Assembly (NCBI GenBank): GCA_051891855.1
Contig: JBJFFP010000024.1
Location: 1-64,000 of the forward strand
DNA length: 64,000 nucleotides
Reading direction: 5' to 3'
Source of the DNA: SFDP01 sp051891855
GTDB lineage: Bacteria > Bacillota > Clostridia > Lachnospirales > Lachnospiraceae
Below the pieces are notes generated by a model. That model saw only the letters and a list, made by a program, of their open reading frames with translations. It ran no database searches and had not been told where the DNA came from. Below are positions 19,932 to 27,191 of the stretch, piece by piece. How positions within the stretch are numbered: the first letter of the stretch is position 1; each line of letters opens with the position of its first letter. The translations under genes and the position numbers were made by a program.

Positions 19932-20041
19932 CCCAAAACTCCTTCCTTAAATTGGTCATCCTGTTGTCCGTTATCATTTTCTCTTAACGGCATTACTCAT
20001 TAGAGTATAATTGTTCTCATTTTACTATTTTTTTCCACTTT
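19932..20041 (-). other. Leader region between rplA terminator and surface-protein pair
   Basis: This AT-rich stretch must hold the start signals of the surface-protein pair if the rplA terminator is efficient. On the minus strand there is a TATACT about 75 bases before the ATG, but no good -35 at the right distance; the sequence upstream is mostly A. I see only the ribosome binding site as secure. Confidence 0.4.
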
Positions 20042-20081
20042 TTTCAACAAAAATAAAAGGCATTGCTTTCGCAACGCCTTT
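20042..20081 (-). terminator. Rho-independent terminator after rplA
   Basis: Minus strand: AAAGGCGTTGC (20081-20071), loop GAAA, GCAATGCCTTT (20066-20056), then TATTTTTGTTG. The stem is 11 bp with one G-U pair and a stable GAAA loop, and the U-tract is good. It closes the rplK-rplA transcript and so separates ribosomal expression from the inserted surface genes. Confidence 0.93.
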
Positions 20082-20095
20082 ATCACTCTATCCTC

Positions 20096-20785
20096 TTAGA
20101 ACTTAGCCGTGGAAACCTTCACGCCGGGTCCCATAGTGGAAGCCAGAGTAATGCTTCTCAAATACTGCCCCTTTAATGCACTGGGCTTAGCCTTAACGAT
20201 AGCTTCCATTAATGCAGTAAAGTTCTCCTGTAATTTAGCTTCATCAAAGGAAGCCTTACCGATAGGACAGTGAATAATGTTGTTCTTATCCAGTCTGTAC
20301 TCAATCTTACCGGCTTTGATATCGTTGATTGCCTTAGTAACATCCATGGTTACAGTACCGGCCTTAGGGTTGGGCATTAATCCCTTAGGTCCCAAAACCT
20401 TACCCAGACGTCCAACAACGCCCATCATATCAGGGGTAGCTACTACTACATCAAAGTCTAACCAGCCTTCGTTCTGAATCTTGGGAATCAGCTCTTCGCC
20501 TCCTACATGATCAGCACCTGCTGCCTCTGCCTCATTAATCTTATCACCCTTGGCAAATACCAGAACACGAACAGTTTTACCGGTTCCGTTAGGTAATACT
20601 ACAGCACCACGGATCTGCTGTTCAGCATGGCGTCCGTCACAGCCTGTTCTGATATGAACTTCTATAGTTTCATCAAATTTAGCAACTGCCGTCTTTTTTA
20701 CCAGTGCAATGGCATCAGCAGTTTCATACTGGGTTGCGCGATCTACTAATTTAGCAGTTTCGCTGTATTTCTTTCCATGTTTCAT
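20096..20785 (-). CDS. rplA: 50S ribosomal protein L1
   Basis: The 229-residue product is L1, which binds 23S rRNA at the mobile stalk that clears deacylated tRNA and in many bacteria represses its own operon. It begins MKHGKKYSETAKLVD and carries the RNA-binding segments VGRLGKVLGPKGLMPNPKAG and GKIEYRLDKN. AGGAGG precedes the ATG. The gene lies 23 bases after rplK and is closed by a strong terminator. In most bacteria rplJ follows directly; here two giant surface-protein genes follow. Confidence 0.98.
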   Translation of the reverse strand: MKHGKKYSETAKLVDRATQYETADAIALVKKTAVAKFDETIEVHIRTGCDGRHAEQQIRGAVVLPNGTGKTVRVLVFAKGDKINEAEAAGADHVGGEELIPKIQNEGWLDFDVVVATPDMMGVVGRLGKVLGPKGLMPNPKAGTVTMDVTKAINDIKAGKIEYRLDKNNIIHCPIGKASFDEAKLQENFTALMEAIVKAKPSALKGQYLRSITLASTMGPGVKVSTAKF

Positions 20786-20808
20786 ATCGCTTACTCCTCC
20801 TAAATTAA

Positions 20809-21234
20809 TTAATCTTCTACAGTAATACCCATACTACGTGCAGTTCCTGCAATCATGCTCATTGCTGCTTCCAGGCTTGCCGCGTTCAGGTCAGGCATCT
20901 TCATTTCTGCAATTTCCTGAATCTTAGCCTTGGAAATGCTTGCAACCTTCTGCTTGTTCGGTACACCTGAACCGGATTTGATGTTACATGCTTTTTTCAG
21001 TAATACTGCAGCTGGGGGAGTCTTAGTTACAAAACTAAAGCTTCTGTCTGCATAAACGGTAATAACAACAGGGATAATCAAATCACCCTTGTCTGCTGTT
21101 CTTGCGTTAAACTGTTTGGTAAATTCCACGATATTAACGCCGTGCTGACCAAGAGCAGGTCCAACCGGGGGAGCCGGTGTTGCTTTACCGGCAGGAATCT
21201 GTAACTTAATATATCCTTCTACTTTCTTTGCCAT
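20809..21234 (-). CDS. rplK: 50S ribosomal protein L11
   Basis: The 141-residue product is L11, part of the GTPase-associated centre with 23S rRNA. The N-terminal domain has the proline-rich signature AGKATPAPPVGPALGQHGVN, and the C-terminal RNA-binding domain ends GTARSMGI. Length matches the family. TTAGGAGGTGCCAC precedes the ATG. It follows nusG by 151 bases that contain hairpins and may form a separate start with rplA. Confidence 0.98.
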   Translation of the reverse strand: MAKKVEGYIKLQIPAGKATPAPPVGPALGQHGVNIVEFTKQFNARTADKGDLIIPVVITVYADRSFSFVTKTPPAAVLLKKACNIKSGSGVPNKQKVASISKAKIQEIAEMKMPDLNAASLEAAMSMIAGTARSMGITVED

Positions 21235-21385
21235 GTGGCACCTCCTAAAATTATATTGTGGTCTATGGGCTAGGTGACCCTTCCACCGTTAAACGGTATT
21301 ATACCGCCTGACTTCAATTTCAAAAGCGCCTCGTCATTGATGCGCCTACCTATATTCTGCACGCTGTCCGTGCATCGTAAAATAT
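21235..21385 (-). promoter_or_regulatory. nusG-rplK intergenic region: hairpins and possible rplK leader
   Basis: On the minus strand, in order: GCACG-GACAG-CGTGC; a stem of AGGCGC with GCGCTT followed by TTTT, which could be a weak nusG terminator; TATAAT inside GGTATAATACC, without a convincing -35; ACCGTT-T-AACGGT; and GGTC ... GACC just before the ribosome binding site. The last hairpins lie where L1 binds the rplK leader in other bacteria, so autoregulation by L1 is possible. I could not match an L1 consensus. Confidence 0.4.
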
Positions 21386-21904
21386 TCAATTCATTTTACG
21401 CACATCTTCAAAACTGATCTCGACAGGAGTTTCTCTGCCGAACATCTCAACATTAATAGTGGCTGTCCCCCTACTATGATCAATTCGCTGAACAGCACCT
21501 ACTGTATCCTTCCATGCACCGGCAATAACTACAATCATATCGCCTTCTGCAAAATCAATGGATACAATATCCTTTTTAATACCCAGAGGCTTCATTTCAG
21601 CTTCCGTAAGCGGCACCGGTTTACTTCCCGGCCCAACAAAGCCGGTCACACCTCTTGTGTTACGAACCACATACCAGGTTTCATCGTTCATCACCATATT
21701 AATGAGAACATAACCGGGGAACATCTTTTTCTGTACAGTCTTTTTGGTTCCCTTCTTTACCTCCACCACATCCTCCATGGGGACGCGAACCTCTAGAATC
21801 TCCTCCTGAAGTCCTCTGTTCTCAATTGTCTTTTCAATATTGGCCTTAACCTTGTTTTCATATCCGGAATAAGTGTGTACTACATACCAGTTTACTTCTG
21901 CCAT
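21386..21904 (-). CDS. nusG: Transcription termination/antitermination protein NusG
   Basis: The 172-residue protein has the NGN domain (WYVVHTYSGYENKVK, FPGYVLINMVMND, GVTGFVG) and a C-terminal KOW domain (EGDMIVVIAGAWKDTVGAV). NusG binds the RNA polymerase clamp, modulates pausing and links transcription with Rho or ribosomes. It is 15 bases downstream of secE, the usual secE-nusG pair, and is co-transcribed from the rpmG promoter. Confidence 0.97.
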   Translation of the reverse strand: MAEVNWYVVHTYSGYENKVKANIEKTIENRGLQEEILEVRVPMEDVVEVKKGTKKTVQKKMFPGYVLINMVMNDETWYVVRNTRGVTGFVGPGSKPVPLTEAEMKPLGIKKDIVSIDFAEGDMIVVIAGAWKDTVGAVQRIDHSRGTATINVEMFGRETPVEISFEDVRKMN

Positions 21905-21919
21905 ACAATCACCTCACGC

Positions 21920-22126
21920 CTACATTGTCAACAGGTTTACACCATACTGAAGAACCGTGTCCAACAGCATAATAATAAAACCTAATACAATCGAAATGCA
22001 AATAACTGCTACGGACTGTTTGAAAATCTGCGTCTTGTCCGGCCATGAAATTTTCTTAAATTCAGCCTTTACACCCTTCCAGAAGCTGATCTTAGGTGTA
22101 TTTTCTGTATTCTTGGAATCTCCCAT
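21920..22126 (-). CDS. secE: Preprotein translocase subunit SecE
   Basis: This is the short Gram-positive type of SecE, 68 residues, with one C-terminal membrane helix (about residues 38-62) preceded by the amphipathic segment WKGVKAEFKKISWPDK. The motif EFKKISWP is typical. SecE clamps SecY in the membrane. It sits between rpmG and nusG in the standard order. Confidence 0.96.
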   Translation of the reverse strand: MGDSKNTENTPKISFWKGVKAEFKKISWPDKTQIFKQSVAVICISIVLGFIIMLLDTVLQYGVNLLTM

Positions 22127-22173
22127 TCTTAACTCCTTTCATCGACACCCGACAGTGCCGGAGTCAACAACAA

Positions 22174-22323
22174 TTATTTGGTTTCTTTGTGTACGGTGTG
22201 AGTCTTACAAAATCTGCAGTATTTCTTGGTTTCCATTCTGTCCGGATGTACCTTCTTATCCTTGGTAGTATTGTAGTTACGCTGCTTACATTCGGTACAT
22301 GCCAGAGTAATTCTTGTCCGCAT
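22174..22323 (-). CDS. rpmG: 50S ribosomal protein L33
   Basis: A 49-codon gene: ATG at 22323 and stop TAA at 22174. The product begins MRTRITLACTECKQRNY and ends YCRFCKTHTVHKETK. The two CxxC pairs (CTEC and CRFC) make it the zinc-binding form of L33. GGAGGTGACAGG lies just before the ATG. It is the first gene of rpmG-secE-nusG, behind a strong promoter. Confidence 0.97.
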   Translation of the reverse strand: MRTRITLACTECKQRNYNTTKDKKVHPDRMETKKYCRFCKTHTVHKETK

Positions 22324-22399
22324 CCTGTCACCTCCTTATTTTCTTGTGAATGAGAATTTAGAGCATAAAAAAAAGACCTCATTCCAATCTCGCTGATTA

Positions 22400-22428
22400 A
22401 ATGTAGCATAGAAAAGAATCCTTGTCAA
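22400..22428 (-). promoter_or_regulatory. Promoter of rpmG-secE-nusG
   Basis: Minus strand: TTGACA (22428-22423), 17 bases, TACATT (22405-22400), about 75 bases before rpmG. Five bases of the -35 form the end of a long inverted repeat (22424-22463). Confidence 0.8.
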
Positions 22429-22463
22429 TGATTTTATCCGTATTTTCGGGTAAAATCATTGAC
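22424..22463 (-). terminator. Long perfect inverted repeat after the CotH operon, overlapping the rpmG -35
   Basis: GTCAATGATTTTA and TAAAATCATTGAC form a perfect 13-bp stem around a 14-base loop that itself contains CCG/CGG. On the minus strand it follows the DUF4956 stop by 22 bases, so it is probably the operon's terminator, though the T-run after it (AAGGATTCTTTTC) is poor. Its downstream arm provides GTCAA of the next promoter's -35. An operator role is an alternative. Confidence 0.6.
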
Positions 22464-22485
22464 TACAGCCTTTTTCCGTCCTCCA

Positions 22486-23160
22486 CTATCCTTTCACTTC
22501 TCCATCATACAAAAGCATGGATACCGCTGTTACTTCTTTCAGTTCGGAAATATCATTCACTAACTGGGATTCATTTTTTGTTCTTACCTCAAGAATTAAA
22601 TCCATTCCTGTTTTCGTTATGTTCTTAGATTTTATTTTATAAGCACATTTCCGATTCTTAATCAGCTTCAGCACCGATTCTTCCGCCTCTTTAGACTGTG
22701 CGTTAATAATCAGTACATAGGGGTTTAATCTAAGAGGCAGCATATCCAGAAACAAAATCCCTACCGTTACCAGAACTGCCAGGATGACTGCTATTTTATA
22801 AAGCCCCGCACCACAGATAATCCCTGTACCGATTGACCAGAATAAAAACAACAGATCCAGCGGATCTTTAATAGCCGTTCTAAACCGCACAATGGACAAT
22901 GCTCCCACCATACCCAAAGAAATTACGATGCTGGACTGCATGGCCAGTATAATGCCTGCAGTCACAACCGAAATAATCGCCATGGAAATATTGAAGTTTT
23001 TGAAATAAAAATCACTCTTTGTAACCATCTTATAGACAAAGAAAATATACACCGCAATGATAAATGTAATAATCATGGTAGTCATAATCTGTGCTGTGGA
23101 TAAATCAGCATAACTGAATCCTTCTAAAACAGATTTTTTGATCACATCCGTAAAATTCAT
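22486..23160 (-). CDS. DUF4956 family membrane protein
   Basis: The 224-residue protein has about four membrane helices in its first 140 residues and a soluble C-terminal alpha/beta domain. The segment MVGALSIVRFRTAIKDPLDLLFLFWSIG is the signature of the DUF4956 family, whose function is unknown. I chose ATG 23160 (MNFTDV), with GGGAGG 8 bases upstream, over an earlier in-frame TTG. It is last in a tight four-gene operon after the VTC-like gene (20-base gap), an association that suggests one membrane-linked system with CotH and the polyphosphate polymerase-like protein. Confidence 0.85.
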   Translation of the reverse strand: MNFTDVIKKSVLEGFSYADLSTAQIMTTMIITFIIAVYIFFVYKMVTKSDFYFKNFNISMAIISVVTAGIILAMQSSIVISLGMVGALSIVRFRTAIKDPLDLLFLFWSIGTGIICGAGLYKIAVILAVLVTVGILFLDMLPLRLNPYVLIINAQSKEAEESVLKLIKNRKCAYKIKSKNITKTGMDLILEVRTKNESQLVNDISELKEVTAVSMLLYDGEVKG

Positions 23161-23180
23161 CTCTTTATCCTCCCGTTTCC

Positions 23181-23858
23181 TTAATTCCAATAGTTTCTGG
23201 CATAGCGATACTTGGAAAATGCACTACGCTGTAATGTTCCGATTTCCAATACCTGCCCGATGTGCTGCGGCAAATACTCATCATATTTTACCTCCAGAAC
23301 ATGCTGTCCCTTCGGCAGCAAGGGAATCAAAGGCAGCTCCTCTTCCAGAAAAGCTCCCGTAATATTACAACCACTGATATTTCGATCAAAGGTAATTCTT
23401 ACATTTCCCCTTGGTTCCACAAAAGCTGTTCGTTCATATTCCACAATACATTTGGGACGCATGCCGTTTCCGCAGAACTGATAGTACATTTCCTTTTCCA
23501 GCTCAGTACTGTTTTCCTTGAGCAAGGGCCTTTTTCCCTGAGCATATAATAAACACGCTTCTTTGGTAAGGGTGGCTACAATTTTTCTCGTCATCCCACG
23601 GTACTTTATTTTCTTTTCCAGATTAATTATCTCACTACTTTTATTATAGATACGGATACGGTATTTTTTACGATTATCTATTCCATCCTTGTTTTCCTGC
23701 AGACAGGAATCATAAAAATCATCAAAATATAAACTCCTGATATTATACATTCCATCTTCCTGATGAGCATCCTGCTGCATCAGGGGAAGCAGGCGTGCCT
23801 TCAGCACGGCTATCTGTCCTTCAGAAACCTGAAACTTTAATTCATGTCTGTAAATCAT
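23181..23858 (-). CDS. VTC-domain (polyphosphate polymerase-like) protein
   Basis: The 225-residue protein resembles the catalytic tunnel domain of eukaryotic Vtc4, which makes polyphosphate from ATP. Conserved tunnel elements appear in order: RHELKF at the N-terminus, KKYRIRIYN, LEKKIKYRG, IVEYERTAF, NVRITFDRNI and VLEVKYDEYLP. These supply the alternating basic and acidic residues expected in this tunnel fold. There is no SPX domain and no membrane segment; the neighbouring DUF4956 protein could provide the membrane part. It sits 12 bases after the CotH-like gene. Polyphosphate synthesis is the likely reaction, but a different nucleotidyl or phosphoryl transfer is possible. Confidence 0.85.
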   Translation of the reverse strand: MIYRHELKFQVSEGQIAVLKARLLPLMQQDAHQEDGMYNIRSLYFDDFYDSCLQENKDGIDNRKKYRIRIYNKSSEIINLEKKIKYRGMTRKIVATLTKEACLLYAQGKRPLLKENSTELEKEMYYQFCGNGMRPKCIVEYERTAFVEPRGNVRITFDRNISGCNITGAFLEEELPLIPLLPKGQHVLEVKYDEYLPQHIGQVLEIGTLQRSAFSKYRYARNYWN

Positions 23859-23870
23859 TATTTCCTCTGC

Positions 23871-25646
23871 TTAGCTCACGGGTATTTGAGAGTTATCTGT
23901 TCTTCGTCCGATGTGTCCGTATGGCTTACCATACAACACATAATGCTCTAACAAAACGTCTCTGTCATAAGAATAAAGCTCTGACAGAATATCATAATAG
24001 GTCTCCCAATAAAATCTTGCCTCAAATTCATCACTATAGTCTATACCATCGTAAAGTGCTGCCGTAATATTCCCCATATACAGCTTCTGAAAATATTCAT
24101 CCAAAAAATCAATTCTCTTTTCCACATATTCATAGATATAATTATCCTGCCAATATTCCGTGCCGTTGGGCCAACGCTCATAATTACGGTTATATGCACC
24201 GCTTGCGTAAAGATACTCAAACTGCGTATCCAGGATATCTACTATACTTTCCCTGTTAATCACTCCATTTTCCCTTAAATCGACCCAATATTCATATAGC
24301 ATCTGTGATACCTTTTCTTCATCCAGAAAATACAGGGTACTGATATCTGTAGCCCAGGTGCTTACATTCAGATAATATTCGGGATCATAAAGCGTATTAT
24401 TAGACTCCGCCAGGCCTACCCAGGGATTCCCCCAGGTAGCATTTAAATCCCAGGGGTTTTTGATAAACTGATAGGTTCCATCCTTCTGATATTCCGCTGT
24501 AAAAAAGACATTTTTTCTTTGGTTATCACTACCGCCTATCAGCAGACAAAACAGATTATAGTCAATTGCGTTCTCCAGATTAATTAAACCGACCGCCTCA
24601 TCATAAGATTCTGCTTTTCCCTTCAAAAATCTGTCAACCCAGTCTTTCAGAGGCTGCCAATCTTCTTCCACATACGTTTGGGGATATTTCAGAATGAAAA
24701 TAGGCCTCATATCATCAGTTATTTCATTTGTATAGTTATGTTCTTCAGGTATTCTTGTAGCTCTGCATTTATATAAAATGTCCTCATTTTTAAGTGACAG
24801 CTCTTTTTCATCTACCCTTTCGCTCAGTAAATAAACGCCCTGATATCGACCATTGATAAACAGCTCAATATATTCTTCTCTGAAACCGCTGTCACCGTTC
24901 ACGGTGTTATAGTCTGTGATTTTCTTCCAGACTTCCATAGAAAGCTTATTATGAATTAGCCCCGCATCGTCATATAGAGCATTCAAAATCCAATCGTCGT
25001 CCTTTCGCATCCCCAAATAGGATTTTGAACCATCCAATAGCTCAACTTTATATCCCTTTTTGGGAAATTCTCTGGATGTTCCCCCGCGTATATTATATGA
25101 GCATTCCGAAAGCTGATAGTCATTGGTAGTTCGGTAAGGGTCGTAGACCTCTACCTTTCCATTCCAAGCTTCTTGGGACAACCCCTCCTGCTGCTCCAAC
25201 ACCATAATAGGCATCCCGGAAAAAATCACATTAAAGGAGTAATATCCTTCATCTTCGACCAAATACAACTCAAATATATGGCCTTCTGCAATCGCTTCCA
25301 CCTTATTTTCCCAAGCCTCATCCTCTTTAAAGGCCAGTCTTCCCGTTGTTGTGCTTAATTTACCTTCCCATACTCCATTAGTTAAATTCTGAGTAATGTA
25401 AATGATATTCGTTTCTTTATCATATACCACAGGATGCCCGTTATACGACAGGGCCTTTACTTTCTCATTCAGCAGCTCTTCCGTAGATGCCTTATCCGAT
25501 TTATCCATACTATCCACCAACTCTATCCACATGACCCTGTTTCCCACAAAAGCCATGATGTCAGAGAAATTTAAAAAGACCACCAAAAAGGCGAGTAAAA
25601 AAATAATCAAAATGATTTTTCTTCTTCGGTTCATTCGTTTCCTCAA
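23871..25646 (-). CDS. CotH-like kinase, membrane anchored
   Basis: The 591-residue protein has a basic N-terminus and one membrane helix (about residues 11-28), then a large extracytoplasmic part. The CotH core is recognisable: YNIRGGTSREFPKKGYKVEL, the KxLxL-like DDWILNALYDDAGLIHNKLS, GVYLLSERVD, and near residue 400 the metal-site segment PWDLNATWGNPW, where many CotH proteins have WDLD. CotH of Bacillus subtilis phosphorylates spore-coat proteins CotB and CotG. Nothing here points to spores; the neighbours are a VTC-like enzyme and DUF4956. It lies 15 bases after the DUF6056-like gene in one operon. Confidence 0.85.
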   Translation of the reverse strand: MRKRMNRRRKIILIIFLLAFLVVFLNFSDIMAFVGNRVMWIELVDSMDKSDKASTEELLNEKVKALSYNGHPVVYDKETNIIYITQNLTNGVWEGKLSTTTGRLAFKEDEAWENKVEAIAEGHIFELYLVEDEGYYSFNVIFSGMPIMVLEQQEGLSQEAWNGKVEVYDPYRTTNDYQLSECSYNIRGGTSREFPKKGYKVELLDGSKSYLGMRKDDDWILNALYDDAGLIHNKLSMEVWKKITDYNTVNGDSGFREEYIELFINGRYQGVYLLSERVDEKELSLKNEDILYKCRATRIPEEHNYTNEITDDMRPIFILKYPQTYVEEDWQPLKDWVDRFLKGKAESYDEAVGLINLENAIDYNLFCLLIGGSDNQRKNVFFTAEYQKDGTYQFIKNPWDLNATWGNPWVGLAESNNTLYDPEYYLNVSTWATDISTLYFLDEEKVSQMLYEYWVDLRENGVINRESIVDILDTQFEYLYASGAYNRNYERWPNGTEYWQDNYIYEYVEKRIDFLDEYFQKLYMGNITAALYDGIDYSDEFEARFYWETYYDILSELYSYDRDVLLEHYVLYGKPYGHIGRRTDNSQIPVS

Positions 25647-25661
25647 TCTTTCTCATTCAGC

Positions 25662-27035
25662 CTATTCTTCTGCCAGGATATATTCATTCCACTCTTCCCT
25701 AGTCATCACCGTAATGCTGTCCAGGCCATAGGCAATGCAGTACACCGAGTTAATCCAATAATCCTCCTCGGTAGACAAGTCATTGTCATATAAATAGCTG
25801 TAGGGGCTTTCAAAGGCAGGGCGAAGCATGGGAAGAACCGGATTACGATTTCCTTTTTCCACTTCCTCAATAATATAAGCTTCCCGTTCATTTACCTCCC
25901 TCAATATACGGGCAAGATTTGCTCCTTCCTCAATATAAACAAAGACAAACGCTAAGGCTCCCCCTAACATTCCTCCCACCTTCAATACATACCAGGGCCG
26001 GTCTGCCTCGGTCAGTTTCCAGACCATTATCAGCGCCCCAATCATCATATAAATATTAGCTCCGTAATACGCCCTGGCCATTGGTTCCGGTGTGGCAATA
26101 AGCACTGCCGCCGTAGCCAGGGAGGCAAAGGCAAAAATGACAGCTTCCCTAAATTCAATCAGCCGTTTTTTTTCATAATAAAAATAAACACCCAGCAAGC
26201 AGATGATTACCATATAAATCAGAAGGTGGGTATCAATTGCCTTAAAAATCTTCAGTCCCCGGCTGATCAGTGCCGCTAAGCCGGTATAGGTCTCCTCCTC
26301 CTTCAGCAATTCACTTCTTACGGCATTTCCCGGTGCCAGAACCAGAAATGCAAGCCCTGCCATAGAAGCAGCCATCCCGGCCACCATCCACTTTTCAATC
26401 CTCCGATTTTCCAAAACATAAATTGCTGTAAACAGGCCTACAATCAAAATGGCACCACCAGAGGTATTTTCATTTCCCCAGCCTGCCAGAAAAGCAATCA
26501 GGCACAGGGCCGCAGCCATTCCTGCAGAAATTTTTCGTTGCTCCCTCTGCATTCTCAGCATATGACGAAAAAGAGTAATGAAGCTTAAAATAATCATCAC
26601 TCCCCACAGATAGTTGCAGGCCCCACTCATCCAAAGCACTGTCTGATCAAAATCCACACTGAAATTCCACAACAGCAGCTGAATCATCAGCCATAAAAAT
26701 GAATCATATCGTTTTCTGCCACCTATGTTCCAGTAAATCAGAAGAGAGGTATAAATAAAGCAGAGACTGTTGCAGATATTGAATACCCACTTAGGAAGCA
26801 TACAGAAAACATCCATAATACTCTGTAGGACTATCCTGCCGTTCCAGGTCATATACTTATGATATTCATTCTGAATCAGATCACCTAAGGTAGCATAAGC
26901 ATTTTGGTCAAACAAAAGATCATCCGACATCAATGGAGTCAGCGAATTATAAATAAATATCATGACAAAACTCAACGTTACCAGAATCCAAAATACCATT
27001 CTGTCCCGTTTCCGATTCCCCGCTTCTATCCGCAT
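25662..27035 (-). CDS. Polytopic membrane protein, DUF6056-like
   Basis: The 457-residue protein has about 11 membrane helices. It has the pattern of the DUF6056/GT-C-like group: an acidic pair after the first helix (LMSDDLLFDQN), a W-x-G-R in the first loop (YMTWNGRIVLQS), MSGACNYLWGVM, and GWGNENTSGG. A soluble tail of about 90 residues follows. Such proteins are thought to be membrane glycosyltransferase relatives; that is inference. The ATG at 27035 has AAGGGG upstream. It is the first gene of the operon with CotH, VTC and DUF4956, and is divergent from the GT39-like gene. Confidence 0.7.
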   Translation of the reverse strand: MRIEAGNRKRDRMVFWILVTLSFVMIFIYNSLTPLMSDDLLFDQNAYATLGDLIQNEYHKYMTWNGRIVLQSIMDVFCMLPKWVFNICNSLCFIYTSLLIYWNIGGRKRYDSFLWLMIQLLLWNFSVDFDQTVLWMSGACNYLWGVMIILSFITLFRHMLRMQREQRKISAGMAAALCLIAFLAGWGNENTSGGAILIVGLFTAIYVLENRRIEKWMVAGMAASMAGLAFLVLAPGNAVRSELLKEEETYTGLAALISRGLKIFKAIDTHLLIYMVIICLLGVYFYYEKKRLIEFREAVIFAFASLATAAVLIATPEPMARAYYGANIYMMIGALIMVWKLTEADRPWYVLKVGGMLGGALAFVFVYIEEGANLARILREVNEREAYIIEEVEKGNRNPVLPMLRPAFESPYSYLYDNDLSTEEDYWINSVYCIAYGLDSITVMTREEWNEYILAEE

Positions 27036-27109
27036 GCCTGTCCCCTTCTTACTCTCACATAATTCTCAATTATTCATAAAACTCTTTTGAACATACCATA
27101 ATCAGGACA

Positions 27110-27138
27110 AAAAAACCACCTTCTTTACAGAAAATTAA
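27110..27138 (+). repeat. Promoter-region repeat, copy 1
   Basis: The segment AAAAACCACCTTCTTTACAG followed by AAAATTAA recurs almost unchanged at 28714-28744 (AACACCACCTTTTTACAG then AAAATTAA). In both copies the TTTACA acts as a candidate -35 for the next gene. Confidence 0.7.
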
Positions 27139-27152
27139 TAATATACTATACT
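27124..27152 (+). promoter_or_regulatory. Promoter of the GT39-like gene
   Basis: TTTACA (27124-27129), 17 bases, TATACT (27147-27152), about 40 bases before the ATG. It lies in the divergent region with the CotH operon. Confidence 0.75.
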
Positions 27153-27191
27153 GAAAATAATTTGAACTATTGGGAAAGGTATCTATATATA

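Noticed and set aside
22164..22409. An 81-codon minus-strand frame over rpmG
   Set aside because: It is another frame of the same region; the true gene is the 49-codon L33 with zinc motifs and a good ribosome site.
23871..25646. Sporulation locus, because of the CotH-like gene
   Set aside because: No other coat or spore genes are present, and CotH-like kinases also occur outside spore coats.
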